This document shows positions 18,590 to 26,592 of a stretch of 64,000 nt of DNA, piece after piece. Where the stretch lies: positions 1 to 64,000 of the forward strand of contig NZ_FOYZ01000009.1 of assembly GCF_900112775.1 (NCBI RefSeq), written 5' to 3'. A program made the translations under genes and the position numbers. The notes below the pieces were generated by a model that saw only the letters and a program-made list of their open reading frames with translations, did not search any database and was not told the origin of the DNA. Positions within the stretch are counted from its first letter, which is position 1; every line of letters starts with the position of its first letter. Source of the stretch: Anaeromicropila populeti (lineage in GTDB: Bacteria; Bacillota; Clostridia; Lachnospirales; Lachnospiraceae).

Positions 18590-19846
18590 TTATTTTTCTC
18601 CATATTCATCCAAAATACTTCGTCTTAGTAAATCCAAAGCTGCAATGACTGCCTGTTGTCTGATTTTTTCCCGGCTTCCATTGAAACGATATTCTTTTAC
18701 AATTGTCTTTTCTTTAATATAGCATCCAATGTACACCAGACCAATTGGTTTTTCTTCTGTTCCCCCATCTGGACCAGCAACTCCTGTAATGGCGATAGAA
18801 ATATCTGCATCACTTCCAATCGCAGCACCTCTTGCCATTTCCTTTGCTGTCTTTTCACTGACTGCACCATATTTTTTCAAAGTACTCTTATTTACATCAA
18901 GAAATTTTCTTTTTGCCTTATTAGAATACGTAATAAATCCTTCCTTAAATGCCTCGGAAGCACCTGGCACATTTACAATTGATCCAGCCAGCAGTCCGCC
19001 CGTACACGATTCGGCAGTTACTAAGCTTAATTCATTTTTTACAAGCAATTTCAAAACACAAGACTCAAGGGATACTTCTTCTTCTGTTGTATAAATCTTA
19101 TTATCAAACCGATTTTTTAATTCTTTTACAACAGGCTTCAAAAGTTTTTTTGCTGCGTCCTCATTTTTCGCACTGGCTGTCACACGTAAATGTACCTCAC
19201 CTAGTTTGGCATAAGTTGCAATTGTTGGATTAGTCTGCTGTTGGATTAAATCCTTTATTTTAGTTTCTACAGCACTTTCACCCATTCCACAAATCTTCAC
19301 CATTCTAGTAACTAAAACATCTGGCTGTAGTTTTTTTAAATAAGGGATAACTTTTTCCTGGAACATTGGGTTCATTTCCATTGGAGGTCCTGGCAACAAT
19401 ACAATTCTTTTATTATCGCTTGTCTCCACAATAAAGCCAGGTGCTGTACCATTGTCATTGTCCAGTACGATGGCATCCTCTATAATTTCTGCCTGCTTCC
19501 AGTTATTCTGTGTAATTTCCTTTACGCCTCTTGCTTTAAAGTAACTTTTGATTCTCTCTTTTGTACGTTCATCTCTTTTTAGCAGCTTACCAGCAACCTT
19601 TGCCGCTACTTCTTTTGTCAAATCATCCTCTGTTGGTCCTAAGCCGCCTGTCAGAAGAATTACATCAGAGCGTGACAATGCCTGCTCCATCACCTGGGTC
19701 AGTCTTTCTTCGTTATCACCAACCACAACCTGATGGTACACGAATAAACCTAATTTCGCGCACTCTTGGGCTAAATACGTTGCATTTGTATTCACGATAT
19801 TACCCATTAAAATCTCAGTTCCTACACTTATTATCTCAGCGTTCAT
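18590..19846 (-). CDS. cinA: CinA family competence/damage-inducible protein
   Basis: Two-domain protein of 418 aa. The N-terminal half is a molybdopterin-binding-like domain with TGGLGPTEDDLTKEV near residue 65. The C-terminal half is a nicotinamide-nucleotide amidase (PncC-type) domain with VTAESCTGGLLAG and ITGVAGPDGGTEEKPIGLVYIG. CinA proteins recycle pyridine nucleotides, and cinA is transcribed with recA in several Gram-positive bacteria. Here it is 2 bp downstream of pgsA but 14.7 kb from recA. GGGAG lies 9 nt before the ATG. Confidence 0.96.
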   Translation of the reverse strand: MNAEIISVGTEILMGNIVNTNATYLAQECAKLGLFVYHQVVVGDNEERLTQVMEQALSRSDVILLTGGLGPTEDDLTKEVAAKVAGKLLKRDERTKERIKSYFKARGVKEITQNNWKQAEIIEDAIVLDNDNGTAPGFIVETSDNKRIVLLPGPPMEMNPMFQEKVIPYLKKLQPDVLVTRMVKICGMGESAVETKIKDLIQQQTNPTIATYAKLGEVHLRVTASAKNEDAAKKLLKPVVKELKNRFDNKIYTTEEEVSLESCVLKLLVKNELSLVTAESCTGGLLAGSIVNVPGASEAFKEGFITYSNKAKRKFLDVNKSTLKKYGAVSEKTAKEMARGAAIGSDADISIAITGVAGPDGGTEEKPIGLVYIGCYIKEKTIVKEYRFNGSREKIRQQAVIAALDLLRRSILDEYGEK

Positions 19847-19848
19847 CT

Positions 19849-20397
19849 TTATCTGCTCCCTTCTAACAATACTCCTCTATTCTTCCAGATATAGTCTGTC
19901 AGGGATACTACAGTTAATACCACAGATATGTAGATAAATCCCTGTTCTAATAAGAAAAATAATTTATTTTCAATCTTTAAGATAAGAAGTATTGACATTA
20001 TCATCTGGGAAACTGTCTTGAATTTCCCCCAATAGCTTGCTGCAATCACAACTCCATTATCCGAAGCTACTAAACGGAACCCGCTTATGATGAATTCTCT
20101 GCTAATGATTACAATTACGATCCACGCTGGCAATTTTACAGTCTCCATGGCTGTAAAGCAAATAAGACCGCTGCATACCAGCAGCTTATCCGCAAGTGGA
20201 TCCATAAATTTCCCGAAATTGGTGACTAAGTTATATTTTCTTGCTATATATCCATCCAGGGCATCTGTAAGGCTTGCCAGTATAAAGATAACTGCTGCTA
20301 TATATTTTCCATTTGGAATTGCATCTGATAGCAAAAAGAAAATAAAAAATGGAATCATTATCACTCTCAACATTGTTAATCTATTTGGTAAATTCAT
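19849..20397 (-). CDS. pgsA: CDP-diacylglycerol-glycerol-3-phosphate 3-phosphatidyltransferase
   Basis: Membrane enzyme making phosphatidylglycerol phosphate. The catalytic CDP-alcohol phosphotransferase motif DG-x2-AR-x8-G-x3-D-x3-D is intact (DGYIAR, then GKFMDPLAD). Several hydrophobic helices cover the roughly 182 aa. The ATG at 20397 is chosen because GGAG lies 6 nt upstream and the family starts MNLPNRLTMLR. It is part of rimO-pgsA-cinA. Confidence 0.95.
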   Translation of the reverse strand: MNLPNRLTMLRVIMIPFFIFFLLSDAIPNGKYIAAVIFILASLTDALDGYIARKYNLVTNFGKFMDPLADKLLVCSGLICFTAMETVKLPAWIVIVIISREFIISGFRLVASDNGVVIAASYWGKFKTVSQMIMSILLILKIENKLFFLLEQGFIYISVVLTVVSLTDYIWKNRGVLLEGSR

Positions 20398-20432
20398 TCC
20401 TAACTCCAATCCTCGTATTTACATACGATCTT

Positions 20433-21761
20433 TTATTCCCACACCACTTCACCTATTAAATCATATTCTTTGGCATCTGTTACAAACACCTCCACGAACT
20501 GGCCTGAAATCAGTTCTTCGCTGGAAGATACAAAAATATAACCATCTACGTTGGGTGCATCTTTATAAGTTCTTCCTATAAAAACACCTTCCTCCGGAAG
20601 CTTTCCTTCAATCAGCACCTTCTGTCTCGTTGCAATTGCATTTTGCGCTGCTTCAAATGCAATTTCCTGCTGTATTTCCATAATCTCGTCCCGGCGAATT
20701 TCTTTTATCTCATCCGCAACCTGTTCCTCCATACTGGCAGCAGGTGTATCTTCTTCTGGAGAATAAGTAAAGACACCAAGCCGGTCAAATTTCATTTTTT
20801 CCACAAAATCTAATAATTCCATATGTTCTTCCTGTGTTTCACCTGGAAACCCTGTAATCAATGTAGTCCTAAGTGTGATATCTGGTATTGCACTTCGCAA
20901 TTTTTGAACAATATCTATCAGTTCCTGCTTATTGGTCCGGCGTCCCATCCGTTTTAATATCTTGTCATTTCCATGCTGCACCGGAATATCAAGATAATGG
21001 CATATTTTCTCCTGCGTACGAATCGTCTCGATTAGTTCCTCTGTTATTTCTTCAGGATAGCAGTATAAAATACGAATCCACTGCAGCCCATCGATTGCAC
21101 ACAGCCGCCTCAACAACTCTGGAAGCATTTTTTTCCCATACAAATCAACTCCATATAAAGTAGTTTCCTGGGCAACCAGTATCAGCTCCACTACTCCCAT
21201 TTCTGCCAGTTCTTCTGCTTCCTGCAATAACTCCTCCATCGGTACACTTCTATAGTTTCCACGTATCTTCGGAATAATACAGTACGTACAATGTTTATCG
21301 CAACCCTCTGCAATTTTTAAATAAGAAAAATGTCCTCCTGTTGTAACCACTCTTTTACTGCTTTTTTTGGGCAAGTAGGTTAGTTCCTCAAAATATTGTT
21401 CTTTCTTCCCTTCCAACACTTCTTCAATGGCATAAACAATTTTTTCGTATCCAGTTGTTCCTATAATAGCATCTACCTCTGGTATTTCTGTTTGAATTTC
21501 ATCATGATAGCGCTGTGCCAGACATCCTGTCACTAATAACGCCTTTAGATTTCCAGTCTGTTTTAATTGTGCAGCCTCCAGAATCGTATTGATACTTTCT
21601 TCCTTTGCATCATGTATAAAGCAACATGTATTTATGATAATTATATCCGCTTTCTGCTCGTCATCTGTCAATTCATATTCTTTTTCCCTTAATAGTCCAA
21701 GCATCACTTCACTATCCACTAAATTTTTATCACAACCCAATGAAATGAATAATATTTTCAC
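20433..21761 (-). CDS. rimO: Ribosomal protein S12 methylthiotransferase RimO
   Basis: Radical SAM enzyme that adds a methylthio group to an aspartate of ribosomal protein S12. The 442-aa product has the N-terminal MTTase domain with its cluster cysteines (SLGCDKN, INTCCF, VTGCLAQR), the radical SAM motif CxxxCxxC in GCDKHCTYCIIP, and a C-terminal TRAM domain. The motif context (GCDKHCTYC and IRGNYRSVPMEE) favours RimO over MiaB. The start is GTG, following AGAGGT. It heads rimO-pgsA-cinA. Confidence 0.94.
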   Translation of the reverse strand: MKILFISLGCDKNLVDSEVMLGLLREKEYELTDDEQKADIIIINTCCFIHDAKEESINTILEAAQLKQTGNLKALLVTGCLAQRYHDEIQTEIPEVDAIIGTTGYEKIVYAIEEVLEGKKEQYFEELTYLPKKSSKRVVTTGGHFSYLKIAEGCDKHCTYCIIPKIRGNYRSVPMEELLQEAEELAEMGVVELILVAQETTLYGVDLYGKKMLPELLRRLCAIDGLQWIRILYCYPEEITEELIETIRTQEKICHYLDIPVQHGNDKILKRMGRRTNKQELIDIVQKLRSAIPDITLRTTLITGFPGETQEEHMELLDFVEKMKFDRLGVFTYSPEEDTPAASMEEQVADEIKEIRRDEIMEIQQEIAFEAAQNAIATRQKVLIEGKLPEEGVFIGRTYKDAPNVDGYIFVSSSEELISGQFVEVFVTDAKEYDLIGEVVWE

Positions 21762-21883
21762 ACTGTACCTCTTTCTCTATTTGTCATAAATTTTGTCTTT
21801 ACTTTTTATTTTAACAGTTTTTTTGCAAAAAGAAAACAGTAAAATTGCACTTACGAAAAAATACACATTTTTCTTATAATTCA

Positions 21884-21912
21884 TTGACATTTTGAAGGGA
21901 GTTGATTAACAT
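21884..21912 (+). promoter_or_regulatory. sigmaA promoter of the membrane protein gene at 21945
   Basis: -35 TTGACA (21884-21889), 17-bp spacer, -10 TAACAT (21907-21912). It is followed by AAGGAGG at 21933-21939 and the ATG at 21945. Confidence 0.6.
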
Positions 21913-21944
21913 GTGAATTATACGTTAAATATAAGGAGGTTCTT

Positions 21945-23579
21945 ATGAAAAAAACAGTAAAAATAATAACTGCTGCCGTTGTTTTATGCCTTTTAGGTTT
22001 TATTTACTACTATATAACATTACCTGCAATTAACATTCACTCCAAAAACTTCTGGTTTTTTATGATTGGTGGTTTAATTTTTATATCCATTGCAATCGGT
22101 CTTTTGCGGATTAAGAAATTAAAAGAACAGGAGAAGCAGCTTTTAAAGTATAATCCAGCTGCTTTTATTAAACAAAGTAAATTTATTACTATTTCTGCAA
22201 CTATTATAGGTGCTTTCCTAATAGTTTTTATTGTGGGAGCCATTTTATCTTCACCTATTGTGAATGCTAAAAAGTACCGACAGCTTATTACGATTGAAAA
22301 CGGTGATTTTCAGGAAGATATCCAGCAGATATCTTACAGTGAAATTCCATTGTTAGACAGGGCTTCTGCTACCTTACTAGGCTCACGTAAAATGGGAAGC
22401 ATGGTTGAATATGTTTCTCAATTTGAAGTCGCAGGTCATTACACACAAATTAATTACAAAAATCAGCCCGTACGTGTAACCCCGCTGGAATACGGAAGTC
22501 TGTTTAAGTGGCTGTCAAACCGTTCACAGGGAATTCCTGCTTATATTATGATTGACATGGCTACACAAGAGGTAGAATGTGTAAAATTATCAGAGGGAAT
22601 AAAATATACCGATTCCGAACATTTTGGACGAAATATATACCGTTATTTGCGGTTCCGTTACCCTACCTACATTTTTGATGATTTGAAATTTGAAATTGAT
22701 GACAATGGAACACCATACTGGATTTGTCCTGCCAAGGATTTTACTATTGGTCTGTTTGGCGGTGAAAAAATTAAAAATGTAGTACTGGTAAATGCCGTTA
22801 CTGGAGAACATACTAATTATAAAATAAATGAAGTGCCAACTTGGGTAGATCAAGTATATGATGCCAGCCTGCTGACTTCTTATTATAATTTCTATGGTTC
22901 TTTGCAGCATGGCTATCTGAATACATTATTCAGCCAAAAGGATTGTTTACAGACAACGGAGGGATACAATTACATTGCACTGGAAGATGACGTATGGGTT
23001 TATACAGGCGTTACCAGTGTTGGTGGTGATGAATCGTTGGTTGGCTTTGTTCTTATGAATCAACGTACTTCTGAGACTAAGTACTATGCTATTTCAGGGG
23101 CAAAGGAATATTCTGCAATGGGTTCAGCAGAAGGTAAGGTCCAGCACCTTGGTTACAACGCAACCTTTCCTCTTTTATTAAATATTGCAAACGAGCCAAC
23201 TTATGTTTTAACCTTAAAGGATAGCGCTGGATTAGTAAAGAGTTATGCCATGGTAAATATTGAACAATATACAATAGTGGCTATCGGCGACACCATAACC
23301 TCCTGTGAGAAAAATTATGTTTCTCAGCTAAAAGATAAAAACATAACTTCGGTAGATGCCTCTTCTTTCCTACAGGCTTATGGTACCATTGAAAAGATAG
23401 CCCAGGGAGTAGTTGATGGTAATTCACACTATTATATTATGCTGACAGGTAATAATGCTATTTTTGACGTAACAGTCGCCGAACAATTATCCATTATCCG
23501 TTACAATGTTGGTGATACCATAAAACTTTCTTATCAGGCGGGTTCTGATATAAATATTGTGGAAGAAATCATAGAGTAA
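21945..23579 (+). CDS. Unrecognised membrane protein with large exported domain
   Basis: I do not recognise this 544-aa protein. It has three predicted membrane segments near the N-terminus (about residues 5-25, 33-52 and 77-102), with a short basic Lys-rich loop between the second and third. About 430 residues of non-repetitive, mixed alpha/beta sequence follow, with no further membrane span and no cysteine-rich or catalytic motif I can name. It contains segments such as VWVYTGVTSVGGDESLVGF, suggesting a beta-rich globular domain. An excellent ribosome binding site and its own promoter make it a real gene. It is one of few plus-strand genes here and stands alone between rimO and a serine hydrolase. 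Confidence 0.85.
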   Translation: MKKTVKIITAAVVLCLLGFIYYYITLPAINIHSKNFWFFMIGGLIFISIAIGLLRIKKLKEQEKQLLKYNPAAFIKQSKFITISATIIGAFLIVFIVGAILSSPIVNAKKYRQLITIENGDFQEDIQQISYSEIPLLDRASATLLGSRKMGSMVEYVSQFEVAGHYTQINYKNQPVRVTPLEYGSLFKWLSNRSQGIPAYIMIDMATQEVECVKLSEGIKYTDSEHFGRNIYRYLRFRYPTYIFDDLKFEIDDNGTPYWICPAKDFTIGLFGGEKIKNVVLVNAVTGEHTNYKINEVPTWVDQVYDASLLTSYYNFYGSLQHGYLNTLFSQKDCLQTTEGYNYIALEDDVWVYTGVTSVGGDESLVGFVLMNQRTSETKYYAISGAKEYSAMGSAEGKVQHLGYNATFPLLLNIANEPTYVLTLKDSAGLVKSYAMVNIEQYTIVAIGDTITSCEKNYVSQLKDKNITSVDASSFLQAYGTIEKIAQGVVDGNSHYYIMLTGNNAIFDVTVAEQLSIIRYNVGDTIKLSYQAGSDINIVEEIIE

Positions 23580-23582
23580 ATG

Positions 23583-23635
23583 CGCCCAGAAGCTGGGCGA
23601 ACTGAAAGGCAGGTTGTATTAGAAACCTGCCTTTC
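23583..23635 (+). terminator. Double hairpin terminator after 21945 gene
   Basis: Two stems follow the stop codon: a 6-bp CGCCCA/TGGGCG (23583-23599) and a stronger 12-bp stem with arms 23604-23615 and 23624-23635 over an 8-nt loop. Both strands carry only short T-runs. It may act in both directions, also ending transcripts of the convergent serine hydrolase gene. Confidence 0.65.
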
Positions 23636-23715
23636 AACTACTTATTAACATCCTTAAATTTATTCTCTTTCCTTAATTGCTTTATGTATTCTCACATACG
23701 TAATGCACCATTTTT

Positions 23716-24729
23716 CTATTCAAGAACCATATTTAATATGTCCATACCAATTGTGTCAATGGTAATCTTGTTTTTTTCATGATAGTTTTCTAATAACACT
23801 ACTCCAAATTCCTTGTCTTCTCTAAACCCAACAAAACTTCGAAAACATCCCGTTCCACCATTATGCCAAGTAACTTCTCCATTCTTTATCCAACCAAGTC
23901 CTACTTCAAAACAATTGTCCACGGATATTGCATAACTTTTATTATGCGTTTCACTTAAATAAGGTATGCTGCTAGACAAATAAATTTGTATATATTTCAC
24001 CATGTCATCCAAATTAGAATACATGGAGCCCGCTGGTTTCATAGCACTATTTTCCCATAACCAATTCCCACAGCTCTCATTGTTTGCATTATAACCACTT
24101 ATATAGCCATTCAATGGTCTATCTATATATGTACTGTATAATCCAAGGTCATTTTTAATAAAATCCATTAACAACTCTTCATAGCTTTTATCGTATGCTC
24201 TTCCCAAAGCGTATCCTAGAACGGCCATTCCAATATTAGAATATAAAAACTCGTATGGTTTTTCCTCTAAATTAGTAGCAGCAATATGCTCAAGTAGATA
24301 GTTTTCACCAATATACTGGTATAAGTTGTCCCTTTCATTATTCCCTGACCAGACAGACATTAATTCTTCCTCGATTTTTTTTGATATTTCATCTGTCCTC
24401 GCATTAAAATCATTTGTATAACCACTGGTATGTGTCGCTAACTGCAAAAGACTGGGATATTTTTTCCCTACAACTATATCGCCCAAATACTTCGATAAAC
24501 AGTCATTTAATTGAACTTTTTTCTCATTAATAGCTTTGCATAATAGTCCGGTTGTAAAAGTTTTTGTAACAGAACCAATCTCATATATATAATTAGGAAT
24601 TTCTCTTTTAAGATTTTTTCCATCAAAAAAATACTTTTCAACTTTATTACCTTCAATAATTCCCATAGATAATTTTATATTTGTCATACCCTCTGTATGC
24701 AAATTTAATTTTTCTAATAATTCAATCAT
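23716..24729 (-). CDS. Serine hydrolase, beta-lactamase (class C/penicillin-binding) family
   Basis: The 337-aa product carries the three active-site motifs of the class C beta-lactamase/DD-peptidase/esterase family: SxxK in GSVTKTF (about residue 53), YSN in LYSNIGMAV mid-protein, and HxG-like HNGGTGCF near the C-terminus. No signal peptide or membrane segment is seen, so it should be cytoplasmic. That points to an esterase or amidase acting on a small molecule rather than a cell-wall enzyme or secreted beta-lactamase. GGAGG lies 7 nt before the ATG. It appears to be a single-gene unit. Confidence 0.85.
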   Translation of the reverse strand: MIELLEKLNLHTEGMTNIKLSMGIIEGNKVEKYFFDGKNLKREIPNYIYEIGSVTKTFTTGLLCKAINEKKVQLNDCLSKYLGDIVVGKKYPSLLQLATHTSGYTNDFNARTDEISKKIEEELMSVWSGNNERDNLYQYIGENYLLEHIAATNLEEKPYEFLYSNIGMAVLGYALGRAYDKSYEELLMDFIKNDLGLYSTYIDRPLNGYISGYNANNESCGNWLWENSAMKPAGSMYSNLDDMVKYIQIYLSSSIPYLSETHNKSYAISVDNCFEVGLGWIKNGEVTWHNGGTGCFRSFVGFREDKEFGVVLLENYHEKNKITIDTIGMDILNMVLE

Positions 24730-24810
24730 ACATCCACCTCCAAATTATATATAATTTCAATTGTAAATTTTGTAATCTCTAATCATTTCTAAATTAATTT
24801 TTTTAAACAC

Positions 24811-24855
24811 AAAAAAGATTTTACTGTGTTCAAAAAGTTCAACTACAGTAAAATC
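24811..24855 (-). terminator. Intrinsic terminator downstream of folD
   Basis: Perfect 11-bp arms GATTTTACTGT/ACAGTAAAATC (plus 24817-24827 and 24845-24855) over a 17-nt loop, followed leftward by six T. It is about 90 bp after the folD stop codon and shields the serine hydrolase gene. Confidence 0.85.
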
Positions 24856-24941
24856 TTCTTTATAAAATAAAGTCTTGGCTAGATACACGTTAAAGCTATC
24901 GCTATACTTAAAGCTCTTAATTTGTTACCAACAATTACATT

Positions 24942-25781
24942 TTATAATAATACAGATTCCACACAGTTATTCATAAGCATTGTAATTGTCATAGGACCTA
25001 CTCCACCTGGAACTGGCGTAATAGCACTTGCAATTGGTTCTACCTGGTCAAAGTCAACATCCCCACAAAGCTTATTGTTCTCATCTCTATGAATTCCCAC
25101 ATCAATCACAACAGCACCTTCTTTTACAAATTCCTTTGTGATAAATTTTGGTTTTCCAATTGCAGCAATTAAGATATCTGCTCTCTTTGTAATCTCCTTT
25201 AAATCCTTTGTTTTCGAATGGCAGACTGTAACTGTGCCATTCTCTCTTAATAAAAGAAGCGCCATTGGTTTTCCTACAATATTACTTCTTCCAACTACCA
25301 CACACTCTTTTCCTTCTATTTCAATATTACTGCGCTTTAATAATTCAATAATTCCTGCTGGTGTACAAGAAAGAAAGCCAGGTTGTCCAATACTTAATGC
25401 ACCAACACTTTCCGGATGAAATCCATCTACATCCTTTTTTGAAGAAATTGTATTAATTACTTTATTTTCATTAATATGCCCTGGTAAAGGCAATTGAACT
25501 AATATCCCATTTACCTCGTCCTTTGCGTTGAGTTCTTCAACCAGTTTAAGTAACTCTTCCTCTGTAGTTGCTTCCTCTAGCTCATAAGCCAGTGACTTTA
25601 TCCCGATATACTCACAAGCTTTTTTCTTATTCCCAACATAGACACTGGAAGCTGGATCCTTCCCAACCTGTATCACCGCTAACGTAACTTCCTTACCCTG
25701 TTTTTTCATCCATTCTACTTTTGTTTTTAATTCTTCTTTCATCTCTGCTGCAATTTTCTTTCCATCAATAATAAATGCCAT
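24942..25781 (-). CDS. folD: Bifunctional methylene-tetrahydrofolate dehydrogenase/cyclohydrolase
   Basis: FolD interconverts 5,10-methylene-, methenyl- and 10-formyl-tetrahydrofolate. Family motifs: the catalytic-lysine region [16 protein letters not shown] (about residues 45-60), [12 protein letters not shown], the cofactor segment [13 protein letters not shown], and the C-terminal [14 protein letters not shown]. The roughly 280-aa length is standard. The ATG at 25781 is chosen over an upstream GTG because GAGGG is 7 nt away. With fhs (44481-46151) it supplies the one-carbon branch linking formate to methylene-THF. Confidence 0.97.
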   Translation of the reverse strand: MAFIIDGKKIAAEMKEELKTKVEWMKKQGKEVTLAVIQVGKDPASSVYVGNKKKACEYIGIKSLAYELEEATTEEELLKLVEELNAKDEVNGILVQLPLPGHINENKVINTISSKKDVDGFHPESVGALSIGQPGFLSCTPAGIIELLKRSNIEIEGKECVVVGRSNIVGKPMALLLLRENGTVTVCHSKTKDLKEITKRADILIAAIGKPKFITKEFVKEGAVVIDVGIHRDENNKLCGDVDFDQVEPIASAITPVPGGVGPMTITMLMNNCVESVLL

Positions 25782-25823
25782 ATGCACACCCTCTCTTTCT
25801 CTTTTTCATTTCAACTAACTTCC

Positions 25824-25851
25824 ATTATAATAAATATTTAGAAATATGCAA
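25824..25851 (-). promoter_or_regulatory. sigmaA promoter of folD
   Basis: Minus-strand -35 TTGCAT (25846-25851), 16-bp spacer, perfect -10 TATAAT (25824-25829). The leader is short (about 36 nt), with no room for a tetrahydrofolate riboswitch. Confidence 0.6.
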
Positions 25852-25921
25852 CCTTCTTAGTATAAAAAATAAATTATTGGAAATATTACAACTGTAAAAT
25901 TAGAAAAGGTAGGGTGAATAT

Positions 25922-26113
25922 ATGAAAGCAATTGTAGATCAAGACACTTGTATCTCATGTGGTTTATGTGTTTCTGGCTGTCCTGAGGTATATCATTTTA
26001 ACGAAGATGAAAAGGCAGAAGCAATTGAAGATGACATCCCATCAGGTTCAGAAGCAGAAGCAAAATCTGCCCGGGATGGCTGTCCAGTTGATGCAATCGA
26101 TATTAAAGAGTAA
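25922..26113 (+). CDS. Single-cluster [4Fe-4S] ferredoxin
   Basis: Small electron carrier of 63 aa, strongly acidic after residue 25. Cysteines at residues 11, 14 and 17 (CISCGLC) plus one in GCPVDAIDI near the C-terminus form a single [4Fe-4S] site. An extra Cys21 is at the position that forms a disulfide in Thermotoga-type ferredoxins. It is a stand-alone gene on the plus strand with a GGGTG ribosome binding site, followed by a symmetrical terminator. Possible partners here include the radical SAM activase, IspH and RimO, but no specific link can be drawn. Confidence 0.93.
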   Translation: MKAIVDQDTCISCGLCVSGCPEVYHFNEDEKAEAIEDDIPSGSEAEAKSARDGCPVDAIDIKE

Positions 26114-26115
26114 AG

Positions 26116-26145
26116 AAAAAGAGTTTCGCTTGCGAAACTCTTTTT
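26116..26145. terminator. Bidirectional terminator between ferredoxin and 26163 gene
   Basis: A near-perfect palindrome with 13-bp arms around a 4-nt loop, flanked by A5 on the left and T5 on the right. It therefore works as an intrinsic terminator on both strands, for the ferredoxin (+) and the small membrane protein (-). Confidence 0.88.
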
Positions 26146-26162
26146 CCAAATACAAAATAAAA

Positions 26163-26552
26163 TTATTTAATTAACTTAATTGAACCAATAACTGGAAGAT
26201 CCTTTGCTTTTCCCTGTATCGCATTTACCAGTCCTACAATGACAAACACTGCGCATATAAGCCCCAGCACTCCATGGAAAATACCGCCCACAATCCAGAC
26301 AAATTCTGTTAATGAAATAATCACACTAAATATCAGCAGGATTAACGCCTGATTAGCATGAAATCTTCCAAACTTGGAATCTGGACAAACAATCAGTGGC
26401 AGGAAAAAAAGAACTCCTAAATAACATAGACCGCAAACCACTTTATTTTTCTCAATATCTTGTGGGTCATATTCACTGGTGTGATCACTTGTCTTTTCAA
26501 AACCATCCTTTACTTGTTCAAATGGTCCCTTGTTATTTGTAAACTGTGGCAT
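26163..26552 (-). CDS. Small membrane protein, DUF4870/Tic20-like
   Basis: The roughly 129-aa protein has a polar, charged N-terminus (about 40 residues), then three hydrophobic segments. After the first comes the signature FGRFHANQALIL, typical of the DUF4870/Tic20-like family of small bacterial membrane proteins. No catalytic residues are known for that family and no function can be given. The ATG at 26552 follows GGGG; an upstream in-frame ATG (26570) is less likely. It shares a bidirectional terminator with the ferredoxin gene. Confidence 0.7.
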   Translation of the reverse strand: MPQFTNNKGPFEQVKDGFEKTSDHTSEYDPQDIEKNKVVCGLCYLGVLFFLPLIVCPDSKFGRFHANQALILLIFSVIISLTEFVWIVGGIFHGVLGLICAVFVIVGLVNAIQGKAKDLPVIGSIKLIK

Positions 26553-26592
26553 CCTATCTACCCCTTTCAAACTCTTATCTTTTTCAAAAGTC

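Noticed and set aside
25782-25823. Tetrahydrofolate riboswitch before folD
   Set aside because: The leader is only about 36 nt, too short. The fhs leader (46152-46228) also shows no matching structure.
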